Assembly: GCF_002760615.1 (NCBI RefSeq)
Contig: NZ_AWWI01000186.1
Location: forward strand, 23,793 to 87,792
Length of the DNA: 64,000 bases
Source of the DNA: Puniceibacterium antarcticum
Lineage (GTDB): Bacteria > Pseudomonadota > Alphaproteobacteria > Rhodobacterales > Rhodobacteraceae
Direction: 5' to 3'
How positions within the stretch are numbered: the stretch's first letter is position 1; each line of letters opens with the position of its first letter. Both the position numbers and the translations under genes were made by a program. Of the stretch, positions 1 through 8,466 are shown piece by piece. The notes under the pieces are model-generated. The model was not told the DNA's origin. It saw only the letters and a list, made by a program, of their open reading frames with translations, and searched no databases.

Positions 1-338
1 TGGCCAAAGCGCAGCCGGGCATACAGCTCCACATGGTCACCATCCAGCTCGACCGTAGTGTAATCAGGAAAGGCCATCCATTTCGACCGGGTGATATAGG
101 TGATCCGGCTGTCTGCCGCGCTCCCTGCCAGCAACTCTGTGCGGGGGGTGGCGAGGATGATGCGGTCAAGCGCCTCGAATGCCTCGCGCCCGCCGTCCAG
201 CCGCCGCCGCACGCCGCCGGCAAGGTCCTGATCAGCCGTCACCATGGGATCGACGTTCCAAACCTCCGGGTTCGAGGGTGCCAGACGAATCCAGGCGATA
301 CCGCCCACCACAATCAGGACAATGCTCCAGAATATCAT
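1..338 (-). CDS. DUF1499 family protein, C-terminus cut by window edge
   Basis: The reading frame starts at an ATG at 338 and runs off the left edge, so about 112 residues are visible. The N-terminus (MIFWSIVLIVVGGIAWIRLA) is a single membrane anchor or uncleaved signal. It is followed by NPEVWNVDP and the segment SRITYITRSKWMAFPDY, which are typical of the DUF1499 family, whose function is unknown. It lies 89 bp downstream of agmatinase on the same strand and may be the last gene of that run. The family call rests on my recognition of the motif; the reading frame itself is clear. Confidence 0.75.
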   Translation of the reverse strand, partial: MIFWSIVLIVVGGIAWIRLAPSNPEVWNVDPMVTADQDLAGGVRRRLDGGREAFEALDRIILATPRTELLAGSAADSRITYITRSKWMAFPDYTTVELDGDHVELYARLRFG

Positions 339-426
339 ACGCACGATGCCTTTTTCCCCTTAAAATCGCGTCTGACTGACGCGCAAAAACCAAGTTGGGA
401 CGCCGTCCCACCCTGTGCCCCGTATT

Positions 427-1389
427 TCATCTCCGTCGGGTCCAGGCCCAAAGGCACAGGATCTCCATCGCAACATGCGCCCCCGCCACGGCGGTGGCAC
501 CGGTTGTATCGTATGGTGGCGAAACCTCAACCACATCGCCGCCAAGAATGTTCAGGCCGGCGATTTCCCGCAGGATCACCGCCGCCTGCGCCGAACTCAG
601 CCCGCCCCATACAGGAGTCCCCGTGCCCGGTGCAAAGGCCGGGTCCAGCCCGTCAATGTCGAACGTAAGATAGCAGGGCGTGTCGCCGATGATCCTGCGC
701 ACCTTTTGGGCGACGGCTGAGGCGCCAATGCGGTGCACTTCGGGGGCGTCGATGATGTTCACCCCCATTGTATCGGGATTTTCCGTGCGAATGCCCACGG
801 CCACGGATTTTTCAGGGATGATCAGTCCTTCTTTCACGGCCTTGTAGACGAATGTGCCATGATCGATACGCTCTGCATCGTCATCCACCCAGGAATCGGA
901 ATGAGCGTCGAACTGCAGCAGGGCGACGGGGCCATATTTTTCGGCATAGGCGCGCAGGATAGGCAGGGTGATGAAATGATCGCCGCCGAGGGTGATACTC
1001 GCCGCGCCCGCATCCAGGATGGTGCGAAAATGATCGGTCACCGTGGCGGGAAAGGCGCTGATCTTGGCATAGTCAAACGCCATATCGCCGTAATCAACGA
1101 CGATGAAATCAACCAGCGGATCAAAGCCCCAGCCATATGGCGGATCATAGGGCTGCAATGTACTTGCCTCGCGGATGGCACGCGGGCCAAAGCGGCAGCC
1201 GGGGCGGTTTGTCACCGACTGGTCAAACGGGATTCCGGTCACGGCCACATCGACGCCTTTCAGATCCTTGGTATAGCGGCGGCGCAGAAAGGACGGTGCC
1301 CCGCCAAAGGCATTCTCGTAACTCAGCCCACGCGAGGTATCGCGCGTAAAAGCCTGATCCACCTGATGTTTTGCGTCTTCCAATGCCAT
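427..1389 (-). CDS. speB: agmatinase (ureohydrolase family)
   Basis: A 320-aa ureohydrolase that should hydrolyse agmatine to putrescine and urea in the cytoplasm, using a binuclear Mn centre. The metal-binding signatures are all present in order: GGDHFITLP, FDAHSDSW, and FDIDGLDPAFAPGTGTP, followed by the family's GGL and EVSPPYD motifs. I start it at MALEDAKHQ (1389), after a GGAAAGG-like site; the open frame extends 23 codons further upstream without homology. Two M20 amidohydrolases lie upstream on the same strand, suggesting a small operon for breakdown of guanidino or N-acyl amino compounds. A related guanidino-compound hydrolase activity cannot be excluded. A second ureohydrolase (arginase) lies at 17.4 kb. 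Confidence 0.85.
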   Translation of the reverse strand: MALEDAKHQVDQAFTRDTSRGLSYENAFGGAPSFLRRRYTKDLKGVDVAVTGIPFDQSVTNRPGCRFGPRAIREASTLQPYDPPYGWGFDPLVDFIVVDYGDMAFDYAKISAFPATVTDHFRTILDAGAASITLGGDHFITLPILRAYAEKYGPVALLQFDAHSDSWVDDDAERIDHGTFVYKAVKEGLIIPEKSVAVGIRTENPDTMGVNIIDAPEVHRIGASAVAQKVRRIIGDTPCYLTFDIDGLDPAFAPGTGTPVWGGLSSAQAAVILREIAGLNILGGDVVEVSPPYDTTGATAVAGAHVAMEILCLWAWTRRR

Positions 1390-1464
1390 GTAAAAAAGCC
1401 CTTTCCGGCGCCTGATTAAGCGATGGCAGGCGCCGGATACGGCCTCTGCCACCCCCACGTTTGT

Positions 1465-2625
1465 TTACAGCGGCAGGGCCTTTTCAACCAGCCGAACAAA
1501 GAAAGAGGCGCCCACAGGGGCGATCTCGTCCTGAAAATCATAGGAAGGGTGATGACACGACGGTGTGTCCCCCTGACCCAGAAACAGATAGGCCCCCGGG
1601 CGCGCCCGCAGCATGTAACCGAAATCCTCGGCAGCCATCTTGGGTGCACAGTCTGCATCCACCCGATCCGCGCCGACAACCTCCCGCGCCACCTCGGCCG
1701 CAAAGGCGGCTTCGGCCGCGTTGTTCACTGTTGCCGGATAACCCTTTTCATACTGCAGTGTCGCACTCATCCCAAGCGAGGCCGCCTGATGATGAACGAT
1801 TTCTTCCATACGTTCGATCACCATCGCCTGCACTGCCGGATCAAAGCTGCGCACCGTGCCCACGATCTGCGCGGTGTCGGGAATGATATTGGTTGCAGTC
1901 CCGGCATGGATCTGCGTCACGGTCAGCACCAGCTTGTCCATCGCATTGGTATTGCGGCTGACGATGGTCTGCAGGGCCTGAACGATCGAAACTGTCGCCA
2001 TGATCGGATCCCGCGCGCGATACGGCATCGCGGCATGCCCGCCAAACCCCTGCACATCAATGCGAAAGACATCTGTCCCCGCCATCAGCGGCCCCGGCGC
2101 GGTCAGGATATGGCCTAAAGGCGTGCCGGGCGAGTTGTGAATGCCAAAAACCCGTGAGATGTCGAAACGCTCCATGATCCCCTCTTGGACCATGATGCGC
2201 CCGCCGCCACCCCCCTCTTCGGCCGGCTGAAAGATCAGCGCGACCCGCCCGGCAAAGTTACGGGTCTCGGCCAGATATCGCGCCGCACCAAGCAGCATTG
2301 TGGTGTGACCGTCATGGCCGCAGGCGTGCATCTTTCCGGGAACGGTCGACGCATGGGCGACACCGCTCGTCTCCTCCATCGGCAAGGCGTCCATATCGGC
2401 GCGCAGTCCGATGGTTGGCCCGGGACGGTTGCCCTCGATCAGTGCGACCAGACCGCTGGTGGCGATACCTTCATGGATGTCAGTGACGCCGAATTCCCGC
2501 AGTCTCTCTACAACGAAACGCGCAGTCTCATGACATTCCAGCCCCAGTTCGGGATGCTGGTGCAGATGCCGCCGCCAGCCGGTCATCTCTTCACCATAAG
2601 CGGCAATGCGGTTGATGACGGGCAT
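1465..2625 (-). CDS. M20D family amidohydrolase (hippurate hydrolase-like), copy 1
   Basis: A 386-aa metal-dependent amidohydrolase of the M20D/HipO/IAA-amino-acid hydrolase group, which cleaves N-acyl or aryl amides of amino acids. Metal-site motifs visible are ACGHDGHTTMLLGAARYLA, FQPAEEGGGGG and the late KMAAEDFGYML. The start chosen is MPVINRIAAYGEEM at 2625, which aligns with the start of the neighbouring paralogue (MPVVNRIADYAQDM). The open frame continues 73 codons upstream without family similarity. The gene is a tandem duplicate of the next one (55 bp gap), and both precede agmatinase in one apparent transcription unit. The natural substrate cannot be read from sequence. Confidence 0.87.
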   Translation of the reverse strand: MPVINRIAAYGEEMTGWRRHLHQHPELGLECHETARFVVERLREFGVTDIHEGIATSGLVALIEGNRPGPTIGLRADMDALPMEETSGVAHASTVPGKMHACGHDGHTTMLLGAARYLAETRNFAGRVALIFQPAEEGGGGGRIMVQEGIMERFDISRVFGIHNSPGTPLGHILTAPGPLMAGTDVFRIDVQGFGGHAAMPYRARDPIMATVSIVQALQTIVSRNTNAMDKLVLTVTQIHAGTATNIIPDTAQIVGTVRSFDPAVQAMVIERMEEIVHHQAASLGMSATLQYEKGYPATVNNAAEAAFAAEVAREVVGADRVDADCAPKMAAEDFGYMLRARPGAYLFLGQGDTPSCHHPSYDFQDEIAPVGASFFVRLVEKALPL

Positions 2626-2680
2626 CGGGCTTCTCCAAGAACTGGCAGGCGTCAGGGTTTCTTTAGGACGCAGAGCCCAC

Positions 2681-3868
2681 TCAACCACCATCACGGGATG
2701 GGTGCAAGCCGTGCCCCAGGGGCTGGCGGGTCTCGATAAGCCGTGCAAAGAACGATGCGCCAAAGGGTGCGGCCTCGTCATTGAAATCGAATTTCGGATG
2801 ATGCACCGACGGGCCGATGCCCTGCCCCAGAAACAGAAAGGCACCGGGGCGGGCGTTCAGCATGTAGGAGAAATCCTCGGCCCCCATTTCGGGTGAAAGA
2901 TCGTCCACGACCGAGCCTCCGACGCCCCGCGCGACATCAACGGCAAAGCCCGTCTGATCCACATGGTTCACCGTCGGCGGATAGCTACGTTCGTACGACA
3001 CGCGGGCCGTGACACCATAAGCAAGCGCCTGACCTTCAACGATGGTGCGCAGGCGCGCCTCGGCCAGATTGCGCAGATCGGGGTCAAAGGTGCGCACGGT
3101 GCCCGCCAGCCGCACCTCTTCAGGGATGACGTTCATGGCGGATCCGCCATGCACCTGGGTCAGCGACACCACGATTCCCTGCAGCGGATTGGCATTGCGC
3201 GACACGATCGTGTGCAGCGCCTGCCCGATGGCCAGCGCACAGGGCATCGGATCCAGACAATTGTGCGGTTGCGCAGCATGTCCGCCCTTGCCGGTGATAA
3301 AAATCTCAAAATCATCGACCGCCGCCATGATCGGCCCCGGCGTGGTGCGAAATTCCCCAAGCGCACCAGCGGGATCGGTGTGCAGGGCATAGACTTCGGA
3401 TATCCCGAACCGGTCCATCAGCCCCTCTTCGACCATGATCCTCCCACCGCCGGTGGTTTCTTCGGCCGGCTGAAAGATCAGCGCAACAGCGCCGCTGAAA
3501 TTCCGCGTCTCGGCCAGATAGCGCGCCGCGCCCAGCAGCATGGTCGTGTGCCCGTCATGGCCGCAGGCATGCATCCGTCCCGGCACTTCGGACGCCCAGT
3601 CGGCGCCAGTCTCCTCATCCATCGGCAAAGCGTCCATATCGGCACGCAGACCGGTCACCGGACCCGCCCCCTGCCCGCGAATGATCGCAACGACGCCGGT
3701 TTCCGCGAGCCCCTCGTGCACCTCATCGACACCGAACTCGCGCAGCCGCGCCGCGACAAAGGCCGCCGTCTGATGGCAGTCGAGGCCCAGTTCGGGGTTA
3801 CGGTGCAGATGGTGGCGCCAGCCGACCATATCCTGGGCATAGTCGGCGATACGGTTCACAACTGGCAT
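2681..3868 (-). CDS. M20D family amidohydrolase (hippurate hydrolase-like), copy 2
   Basis: A 395-aa paralogue of the adjacent amidohydrolase and the first gene of the minus-strand run. It shows the same metal-ligand blocks (ACGHDGHTTMLLGAARYLA, FQPAEETTGGG, EMGAEDFSYML) and the dimerisation lid region in the middle. The start at MPVVNRIADYAQDM (3868) is preceded by AAGGAGTG at a good distance and matches the paralogue. It is divergent from mazG, with only 62 bp between start codons, so promoters for both directions must lie in that gap. The active-site region is nearly identical to copy 1 while the middle differs more, suggesting related but not identical substrates (inference). Confidence 0.87.
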   Translation of the reverse strand: MPVVNRIADYAQDMVGWRHHLHRNPELGLDCHQTAAFVAARLREFGVDEVHEGLAETGVVAIIRGQGAGPVTGLRADMDALPMDEETGADWASEVPGRMHACGHDGHTTMLLGAARYLAETRNFSGAVALIFQPAEETTGGGRIMVEEGLMDRFGISEVYALHTDPAGALGEFRTTPGPIMAAVDDFEIFITGKGGHAAQPHNCLDPMPCALAIGQALHTIVSRNANPLQGIVVSLTQVHGGSAMNVIPEEVRLAGTVRTFDPDLRNLAEARLRTIVEGQALAYGVTARVSYERSYPPTVNHVDQTGFAVDVARGVGGSVVDDLSPEMGAEDFSYMLNARPGAFLFLGQGIGPSVHHPKFDFNDEAAPFGASFFARLIETRQPLGHGLHPSRDGG

Positions 3869-3930
3869 GGCTGGACACTCCTTGTTTCCTGTCGCATGGC
3901 TGCTCCTGACCCAAATCGAAAGGCCCCGCA

Positions 3931-4737
3931 ATGTCTGAAGATCTTATCTTTGATCCCAAAGGCGGCATGCCGCGCCTTCTGGAAATCATGGCCCGCCTGC
4001 GCGACCCGGAAACCGGATGTCCCTGGGACATCGAACAGGATTTTGCCTCGATCGCGCCTTATACCATCGAAGAAGCCTATGAGGTGGCCGATGCGATCGA
4101 GCGCAAAGCCTGGGATGAGCTGAAAAGCGAGCTGGGCGATCTTCTGCTGCAATCGGTCTATCACACCCAGATGGCAACCGAGGCCGGAATGTTCACTTTT
4201 GACGATGTGGCCAATGGGATTTCCGACAAGATGGTCGCGCGTCATCCCCATGTCTTCGGCGATGAGACCCGCGACAAATCCGCCGAGCAGCAGACACGGG
4301 ACTGGGAAAAGATCAAAGCCGCAGAACGCGCCGAAAAACAGGAAACCGGCGTGCTCGACGGGGTTGCGATGGGGCTGCCCGCGCTCATGCGTGCAGTAAA
4401 ACTGCAGAAACGCGCGGCGCGGGTCGGCTTTGACTGGCCCACCACTGACGAGGTGATCGACAAGATTGTCGAAGAGGCACAGGAGCTGCGAGAAGCGGCC
4501 GATGCCGAGCACGCCAAAGAGGAATTTGGCGATCTGCTGTTCGTTATGGCCAATCTGGCCCGTCATATGGACATCGACCCCGAAGAAGCCTTGCGTGCCG
4601 CAAATGCAAAGTTCATGCGGCGGTTCCGTTTCATAGAGGCGGCACTGGCGATACAGGGACGCAGCCCGCAGGACAGCGACTTGGCAGAGATGGACGCTCT
4701 GTGGGACACGGCCAAAGCCGCAGAGCGCGCAGGCTGA
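3931..4737 (+). CDS. mazG: nucleoside triphosphate pyrophosphohydrolase MazG
   Basis: A 268-aa all-alpha NTP pyrophosphohydrolase that degrades (d)NTPs to monophosphates, a housecleaning activity. Two MazG domains are visible. The first has CPWDIEQDFASI, TIEEAYEV and ELKSELGDLLLQ. The second has EEAQELREA and EEFGDLLF. The acidic EExxE/ExxD metal ligands are intact in both. Length is normal for the E. coli-type two-domain enzyme. It is transcribed alone, divergent from the M20 gene. Confidence 0.92.
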   Translation: MSEDLIFDPKGGMPRLLEIMARLRDPETGCPWDIEQDFASIAPYTIEEAYEVADAIERKAWDELKSELGDLLLQSVYHTQMATEAGMFTFDDVANGISDKMVARHPHVFGDETRDKSAEQQTRDWEKIKAAERAEKQETGVLDGVAMGLPALMRAVKLQKRAARVGFDWPTTDEVIDKIVEEAQELREAADAEHAKEEFGDLLFVMANLARHMDIDPEEALRAANAKFMRRFRFIEAALAIQGRSPQDSDLAEMDALWDTAKAAERAG

Positions 4738-4868
4738 GCCCGAGTTTTCTCTGAAAAGGCTCTGGGTTCAGACGCCAGACTTATTCCTGACTGTTTCATT
4801 CGGACATTGACCCAACCAAAACCCTCAGGTTTAACACCTCCATCACCGCAACTCCGATGGAGAGAGAT

Positions 4869-5870
4869 ATGACCTTACGCATCACCACAGCCCTTGCGGC
4901 ATTGATCGCAGCCACACCGGCGCTGGCCGAAGTGAACATTTATTCCCAACGCCAACCTGACCTGATTGCGCCCATCGCTGATGCCTTCACGGCCGAGACC
5001 GGCATCGAAACCAATATCGTCTTTCTGGACCAGGGTCTGACCGAGCGCCTGAGCGCCGAAGGCAGCCGCAGCCCAGCCGATATCATCATGACCGTGGACA
5101 TCGCCCGTCTGTCTCAGGCCGTTGATGCCGGTGTCACCCAAGCGGTCGACAGCGCCGTGTTGCACGACAACATTCCCGCGCAGTTCCGCGATCCCGCCAA
5201 CCAGTGGTTCGGCGTCACCACCCGCGCCCGTATCGTCTATGCCAGCAAGGACCGCGTGGCCGATGGTGAGGTCACGACCTACGAGGACCTTGTTGATCCG
5301 AAATGGAAGGGCCGCATCTGCACACGCTCGGGCACCCATCCCTATAACCTTGCGCTGCTCTCTGCCGTCATAAAACATGATGGGTATGACGCCGCCAAAA
5401 AATGGGCGCTTGGGCTCAAGGCCAATCTGGCGCGCAAACCGCAAGGCAACGACCGCGCGCAGGTCAAGGCGATCTGGGCCGGGGAATGCGACATTTCCCT
5501 CGGAAATACCTATTACATGGGTGAGATGCTGGAAGATCCCGAACAGGCGGAATGGGCAAATTCCGTGCGCATCATCTTTCCGACCTTCAGCGACGGCGGC
5601 ACTCACATGAATGTCTCTGGTGTGGCCATGACGGCCGCCGCGCCGCACCGCGAGGATGCGCTGAAATTCATGGAATTTCTCGCCTCCCCCGAAGCGCAGG
5701 AGATCTATGCTGAGGCCAATCACGAATTCCCGGTCAAGCCGGGCGTACCACGCTCTGATCTTGTCGCCTCTTGGGGGGATTTCACGCCCGATCCCGTCGA
5801 TCTGATCGAACTTGCCGCGCTGCGCGGTGACGCGCTGCGCCTGATGGAAGAGATCGACTTCGACGGCTGA
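4869..5870 (+). CDS. periplasmic Fe(III)-binding protein of an ABC transporter (FutA/FbpA-like)
   Basis: A 333-aa extracytoplasmic iron-binding protein that should deliver Fe(III) to an ABC importer. It has a cleavable signal peptide (MTLRITTALAALIAATPALA, then EVNIYSQRQ). Family features include FLDQGLTERL, WFGVTTRARIVYAS and the paired tyrosines in GNTYYMGE that supply iron ligands in this family. I start at 4869, because GGAGAGAG lies just before it; an ATG four codons earlier overlaps that ribosome site. No permease or ATPase follows: a strong terminator comes 24 bp after the stop, so partners must be encoded elsewhere. I could not recognise a convincing iron box upstream. Confidence 0.85.
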   Translation: MTLRITTALAALIAATPALAEVNIYSQRQPDLIAPIADAFTAETGIETNIVFLDQGLTERLSAEGSRSPADIIMTVDIARLSQAVDAGVTQAVDSAVLHDNIPAQFRDPANQWFGVTTRARIVYASKDRVADGEVTTYEDLVDPKWKGRICTRSGTHPYNLALLSAVIKHDGYDAAKKWALGLKANLARKPQGNDRAQVKAIWAGECDISLGNTYYMGEMLEDPEQAEWANSVRIIFPTFSDGGTHMNVSGVAMTAAAPHREDALKFMEFLASPEAQEIYAEANHEFPVKPGVPRSDLVASWGDFTPDPVDLIELAALRGDALRLMEEIDFDG

Positions 5871-5893
5871 CCAAGCACCACAGTCAGGCAGAC

Positions 5894-5940
5894 AATGCCC
5901 CGGAACACCCCGAATGCGGATGTTCCGGGGCATTTGTTTT
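5894..5940 (+). terminator. intrinsic terminator after the iron-binding protein gene
   Basis: A 14-bp perfect stem (AATGCCCCGGAACA at 5894-5907 with its complement at 5921-5934) is followed by TTGTTTT. It sits 24 bp after the stop codon. Confidence 0.85.
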
Positions 5941-5993
5941 CTGAACCTCTGCAAACATGCGCTGCTGGAACGCGGTCATGATCTGCTCATGCG

Positions 5994-6026
5994 AAAACGG
6001 CGCGTCCCTTTCGGGCGCGCCGTTTT
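5994..6026 (-). terminator. intrinsic terminator after acpP
   Basis: The stem AAAACGGCGCG (5994-6004) pairs with CGCGCCGTTTT (6016-6026). Read on the minus strand it lies 27 nt beyond the acpP stop and ends in TTTT. The A/T ends on both arms mean it could also act on the plus strand. Confidence 0.7.
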
Positions 6027-6052
6027 CAAATCTCTTTTGGCCCGAATCCGTA

Positions 6053-6286
6053 TCAGGATGCTTCGCTGATAAATTTCACCGCATCGCCGAAGGTCTGGAT
6101 GTTTTCGGCAGCATCGTCAGGAATCTCGATCCCGAATTCCTCTTCGAAAGCCATCACAAGCTCGACCGTGTCAAGGCTGTCTGCGCCCAGATCGTCGATG
6201 AACGAGGCGTTGTCCGTCACCTTGGACTCTTCCACACTCAAATGCTCAACCACAATCTTTTTCACGCGTGCTGCGACGTCGCTCAT
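6053..6286 (-). CDS. acpP: acyl carrier protein
   Basis: A 77-aa acidic carrier protein of type II fatty-acid synthesis. Serine 37 in [10 protein letters not shown] is the 4'-phosphopantetheine attachment site. The rest ([19 protein letters not shown]) is canonical. The start at 6286 ([10 protein letters not shown]) is preceded by GAGGATGACAG; the longer frame upstream has no similarity. It is downstream of fabD and fabG on the same strand, the usual order for this pathway, with a 227-bp leader between fabG and acpP that probably carries its own promoter. Confidence 0.96.
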   Translation of the reverse strand: MSDVAARVKKIVVEHLSVEESKVTDNASFIDDLGADSLDTVELVMAFEEEFGIEIPDDAAENIQTFGDAVKFISEAS

Positions 6287-6513
6287 TCTGTCATCCTCAT
6301 TCAACTGTCGGGTGCATTGCACCCGGATTTGCCCTCGCCCCCAGCGGGGTGGCTTCTGTCTTGCCCTTTCGGGCGGTTCGTTTGCCCGCCAGGCGGGACC
6401 GGAGCCAGACCGCATTTTAACGGCCCGAACCGGAACTGACGCGCCTATAGCACATGGAAAGAGGTTGGCAAACGCTTTCCCAACTCCTTCACTGGATGCC
6501 ATGCGGCACAAAG

Positions 6514-7251
6514 TCAGAGCATGGCCATCCCGCCGTTCACATGCAAGGTGGTCCCTGTCACATATGCAGCCTCGGGACTGGAAAGATACAGTACTGCCGC
6601 TGCGATCTCCTGCGCCTCGCCCATACGGCCCAAAGGCACCTGTGACAGGATCGCGGCTTTCTGGTCATCGCTCAGTTTTTCGGTCATGGCGGTGGTGATA
6701 AAACCGGGGGCAACGGCATTGACCGTTATGCCGCGGCTTGCGACCTCATAGGCCAGAGATTTCGACATGCCCACCATGCCCGCTTTCGCGGCAGCATAGT
6801 TGCCCTGACCCGGATTGCCGGTGGAGCCCACAACCGAAGAAATGTTCACGATGCGGCCCCAGCGGGCCTTCATCATGCCACGCAGCACCCCCTTGCAGAG
6901 CTTGAAGGTCGCGGTCAGGTTCACGTCAATCACAGATTGCCATTCGTCGTCAGACATACGCATGAACAGATTGTCACGGGTAATGCCCGCATTGTTCACA
7001 AGAATATCGACCGCCCCCATCGCTTTGATCGCATCCTTGGGCAGCGCGTCAACAGATGCCGAATCGCCAAGGTTGCAGGGGAGGACGAAGGCACGCTCGC
7101 CAAGCTCTGCCGCAAGCGCCTCCAGCGGTTCGGTCCGTGTGCCGCTCAGGCCCACACTGGCGCCAGCGGCGTGCAATGTGCGGGCGATTTCGCCGCCAAT
7201 CCCACCAGAGGCGCCGGTGATCAGCGCTGACTTTCCTGTCAGGTCAAACAT
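6514..7251 (-). CDS. fabG: 3-oxoacyl-ACP reductase FabG
   Basis: A 245-aa short-chain dehydrogenase that reduces 3-oxoacyl-ACP with NADPH in fatty-acid elongation. It shows the Rossmann motif TGASGGIGG, the structural NNAG, catalytic serine in NISSVVG and YAAAK (Tyr-x-x-x-Lys). The C-terminal [11 protein letters not shown] is typical of FabG rather than other SDRs. It lies between fabD and acpP, on the same strand. Confidence 0.95.
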   Translation of the reverse strand: MFDLTGKSALITGASGGIGGEIARTLHAAGASVGLSGTRTEPLEALAAELGERAFVLPCNLGDSASVDALPKDAIKAMGAVDILVNNAGITRDNLFMRMSDDEWQSVIDVNLTATFKLCKGVLRGMMKARWGRIVNISSVVGSTGNPGQGNYAAAKAGMVGMSKSLAYEVASRGITVNAVAPGFITTAMTEKLSDDQKAAILSQVPLGRMGEAQEIAAAVLYLSSPEAAYVTGTTLHVNGGMAML

Positions 7252-7289
7252 TTGACTTCCTTTTTCTCAACTTCTGCTGCGTGCGCCCC

Positions 7290-7337
7290 AGAGTTTTTCT
7301 GAAAAACTCTAGGCAAAACTTTTCTGAAAAGTTTTGC
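7290..7337. repeat. two adjacent AT-rich hairpins sharing the core TTTTCTGAAAA
   Basis: Hairpin 1 is AGAGTTTTT-CTG-AAAAACTCT (7290-7310). Hairpin 2 is the 25-bp palindrome at 7313-7337 (arms GCAAAACTTTT and AAAAGTTTTGC around CTG). Both lie in the 101-bp gap between fabD and fabG. A degenerate relative (GAGTTTTCTCTGAAAAGGCTCT-like) lies at about 4743-4765 after mazG. They may attenuate transcription of fabG, stabilise fabD mRNA ends, or be a small dispersed repeat. Confidence 0.6.
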
Positions 7338-7352
7338 ATCAGCGCCCAACGT

Positions 7353-8291
7353 TCAAACCTGTTGCTCCACTGCGGCGCGTACGTCTGCGGACGCCAAGAT
7401 GGACCGTGTCGCCACATCCTTTGCGATGCGACGCACCATACCAGAAAGCGCCTTACCCGCGCCAATCTCCCAGATCTCGTCCACACCTTCGTTGGCCATC
7501 CACATCACGGATTCGCGCCAGCGCACCGATCCAGTCACCTGCGTGATCAGCAAGGACCGTATAGCATCCGGCTCACTCACGGCGCTTGCGGTCACATTGG
7601 CAACCAGCGGCACCACAGGAGGGTGGATCGTCACGGCCTCAAGCGCTTCGGCCATGACCCGCGCGGCAGGCTCCATCAACAGGCAGTGAAACGGTGCACT
7701 GACTGGCAGGATCACGGCCCGCTTAGCACCCTTGGCCTTGGCCAGCTCAACAGCCCGTTCGACGGCTGCGCGATGGCCGGAGACCACGACCTGCGCGGGA
7801 TCATTATCATTTGCAGCGGCGCAAATTTCGTCCTCCGCCGCCTCGTCCGCGATCTGGGATACAGTTGCAAAGTCCAGTCCGAGCAGTGCGGCCATTGCGC
7901 CGACACCGACCGGCACGGCCTCTTGCATTGCGCGTCCACGCGCGCGCAGCAGGCGTGCACTGTCCGAAACACTCAGCGCCCCTGCCGCCGTAAGGGCAGA
8001 ATATTCACCAAGGCTGTGCCCGGCCACAAAGACGGCTGATGTCACCTCAACACCCTCTGATTCGAGTGCGCGCATCACCGCAAGCGATGTCGCCATCAAG
8101 GCCGGTTGGGCATTCTGAGTCAGCTGCAGCACCTCAGCCTCGCCCTCCCAGATCAATGTGCTCAGCTTTTCGCCGAGCGCTTCGTCCACCTCTTCGAACA
8201 CCGCTCGCGCGGCTGGATAGGCGTCTGCCAGATCCCGGCCCATGCCGATGATCTGGGCACCCTGCCCGGGAAATACGAATGCGCGGGTCAT
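7353..8291 (-). CDS. fabD: malonyl-CoA:ACP transacylase FabD
   Basis: A 312-aa acyltransferase that loads malonate onto ACP. The FPGQGAQ motif near the N-terminus, the nucleophile elbow GHSLGEYSAL and the later catalytic histidine region (PVSAPFHCLLM) are present. Length is normal. It is first in the fabD-fabG-acpP run and divergent from the cytochrome b561 fusion gene, whose start is 175 bp away. Confidence 0.95.
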   Translation of the reverse strand: MTRAFVFPGQGAQIIGMGRDLADAYPAARAVFEEVDEALGEKLSTLIWEGEAEVLQLTQNAQPALMATSLAVMRALESEGVEVTSAVFVAGHSLGEYSALTAAGALSVSDSARLLRARGRAMQEAVPVGVGAMAALLGLDFATVSQIADEAAEDEICAAANDNDPAQVVVSGHRAAVERAVELAKAKGAKRAVILPVSAPFHCLLMEPAARVMAEALEAVTIHPPVVPLVANVTASAVSEPDAIRSLLITQVTGSVRWRESVMWMANEGVDEIWEIGAGKALSGMVRRIAKDVATRSILASADVRAAVEQQV

Positions 8292-8466
8292 CTGGGACCT
8301 CCCTGCCTCTATTCATGTGCGGCACAGACCTATCCGGCCTTTGCGCGGCGTGCAACGTGCCTTGGTCCGACATAGGCCGCGCAGGGGGACTGTGCGGCTG
8401 TGCGGATTGCTGCAATCCGCGTATGTTCTAAGAAGGTGGCCAACTCAGATCCGGAGATTTTCACAC

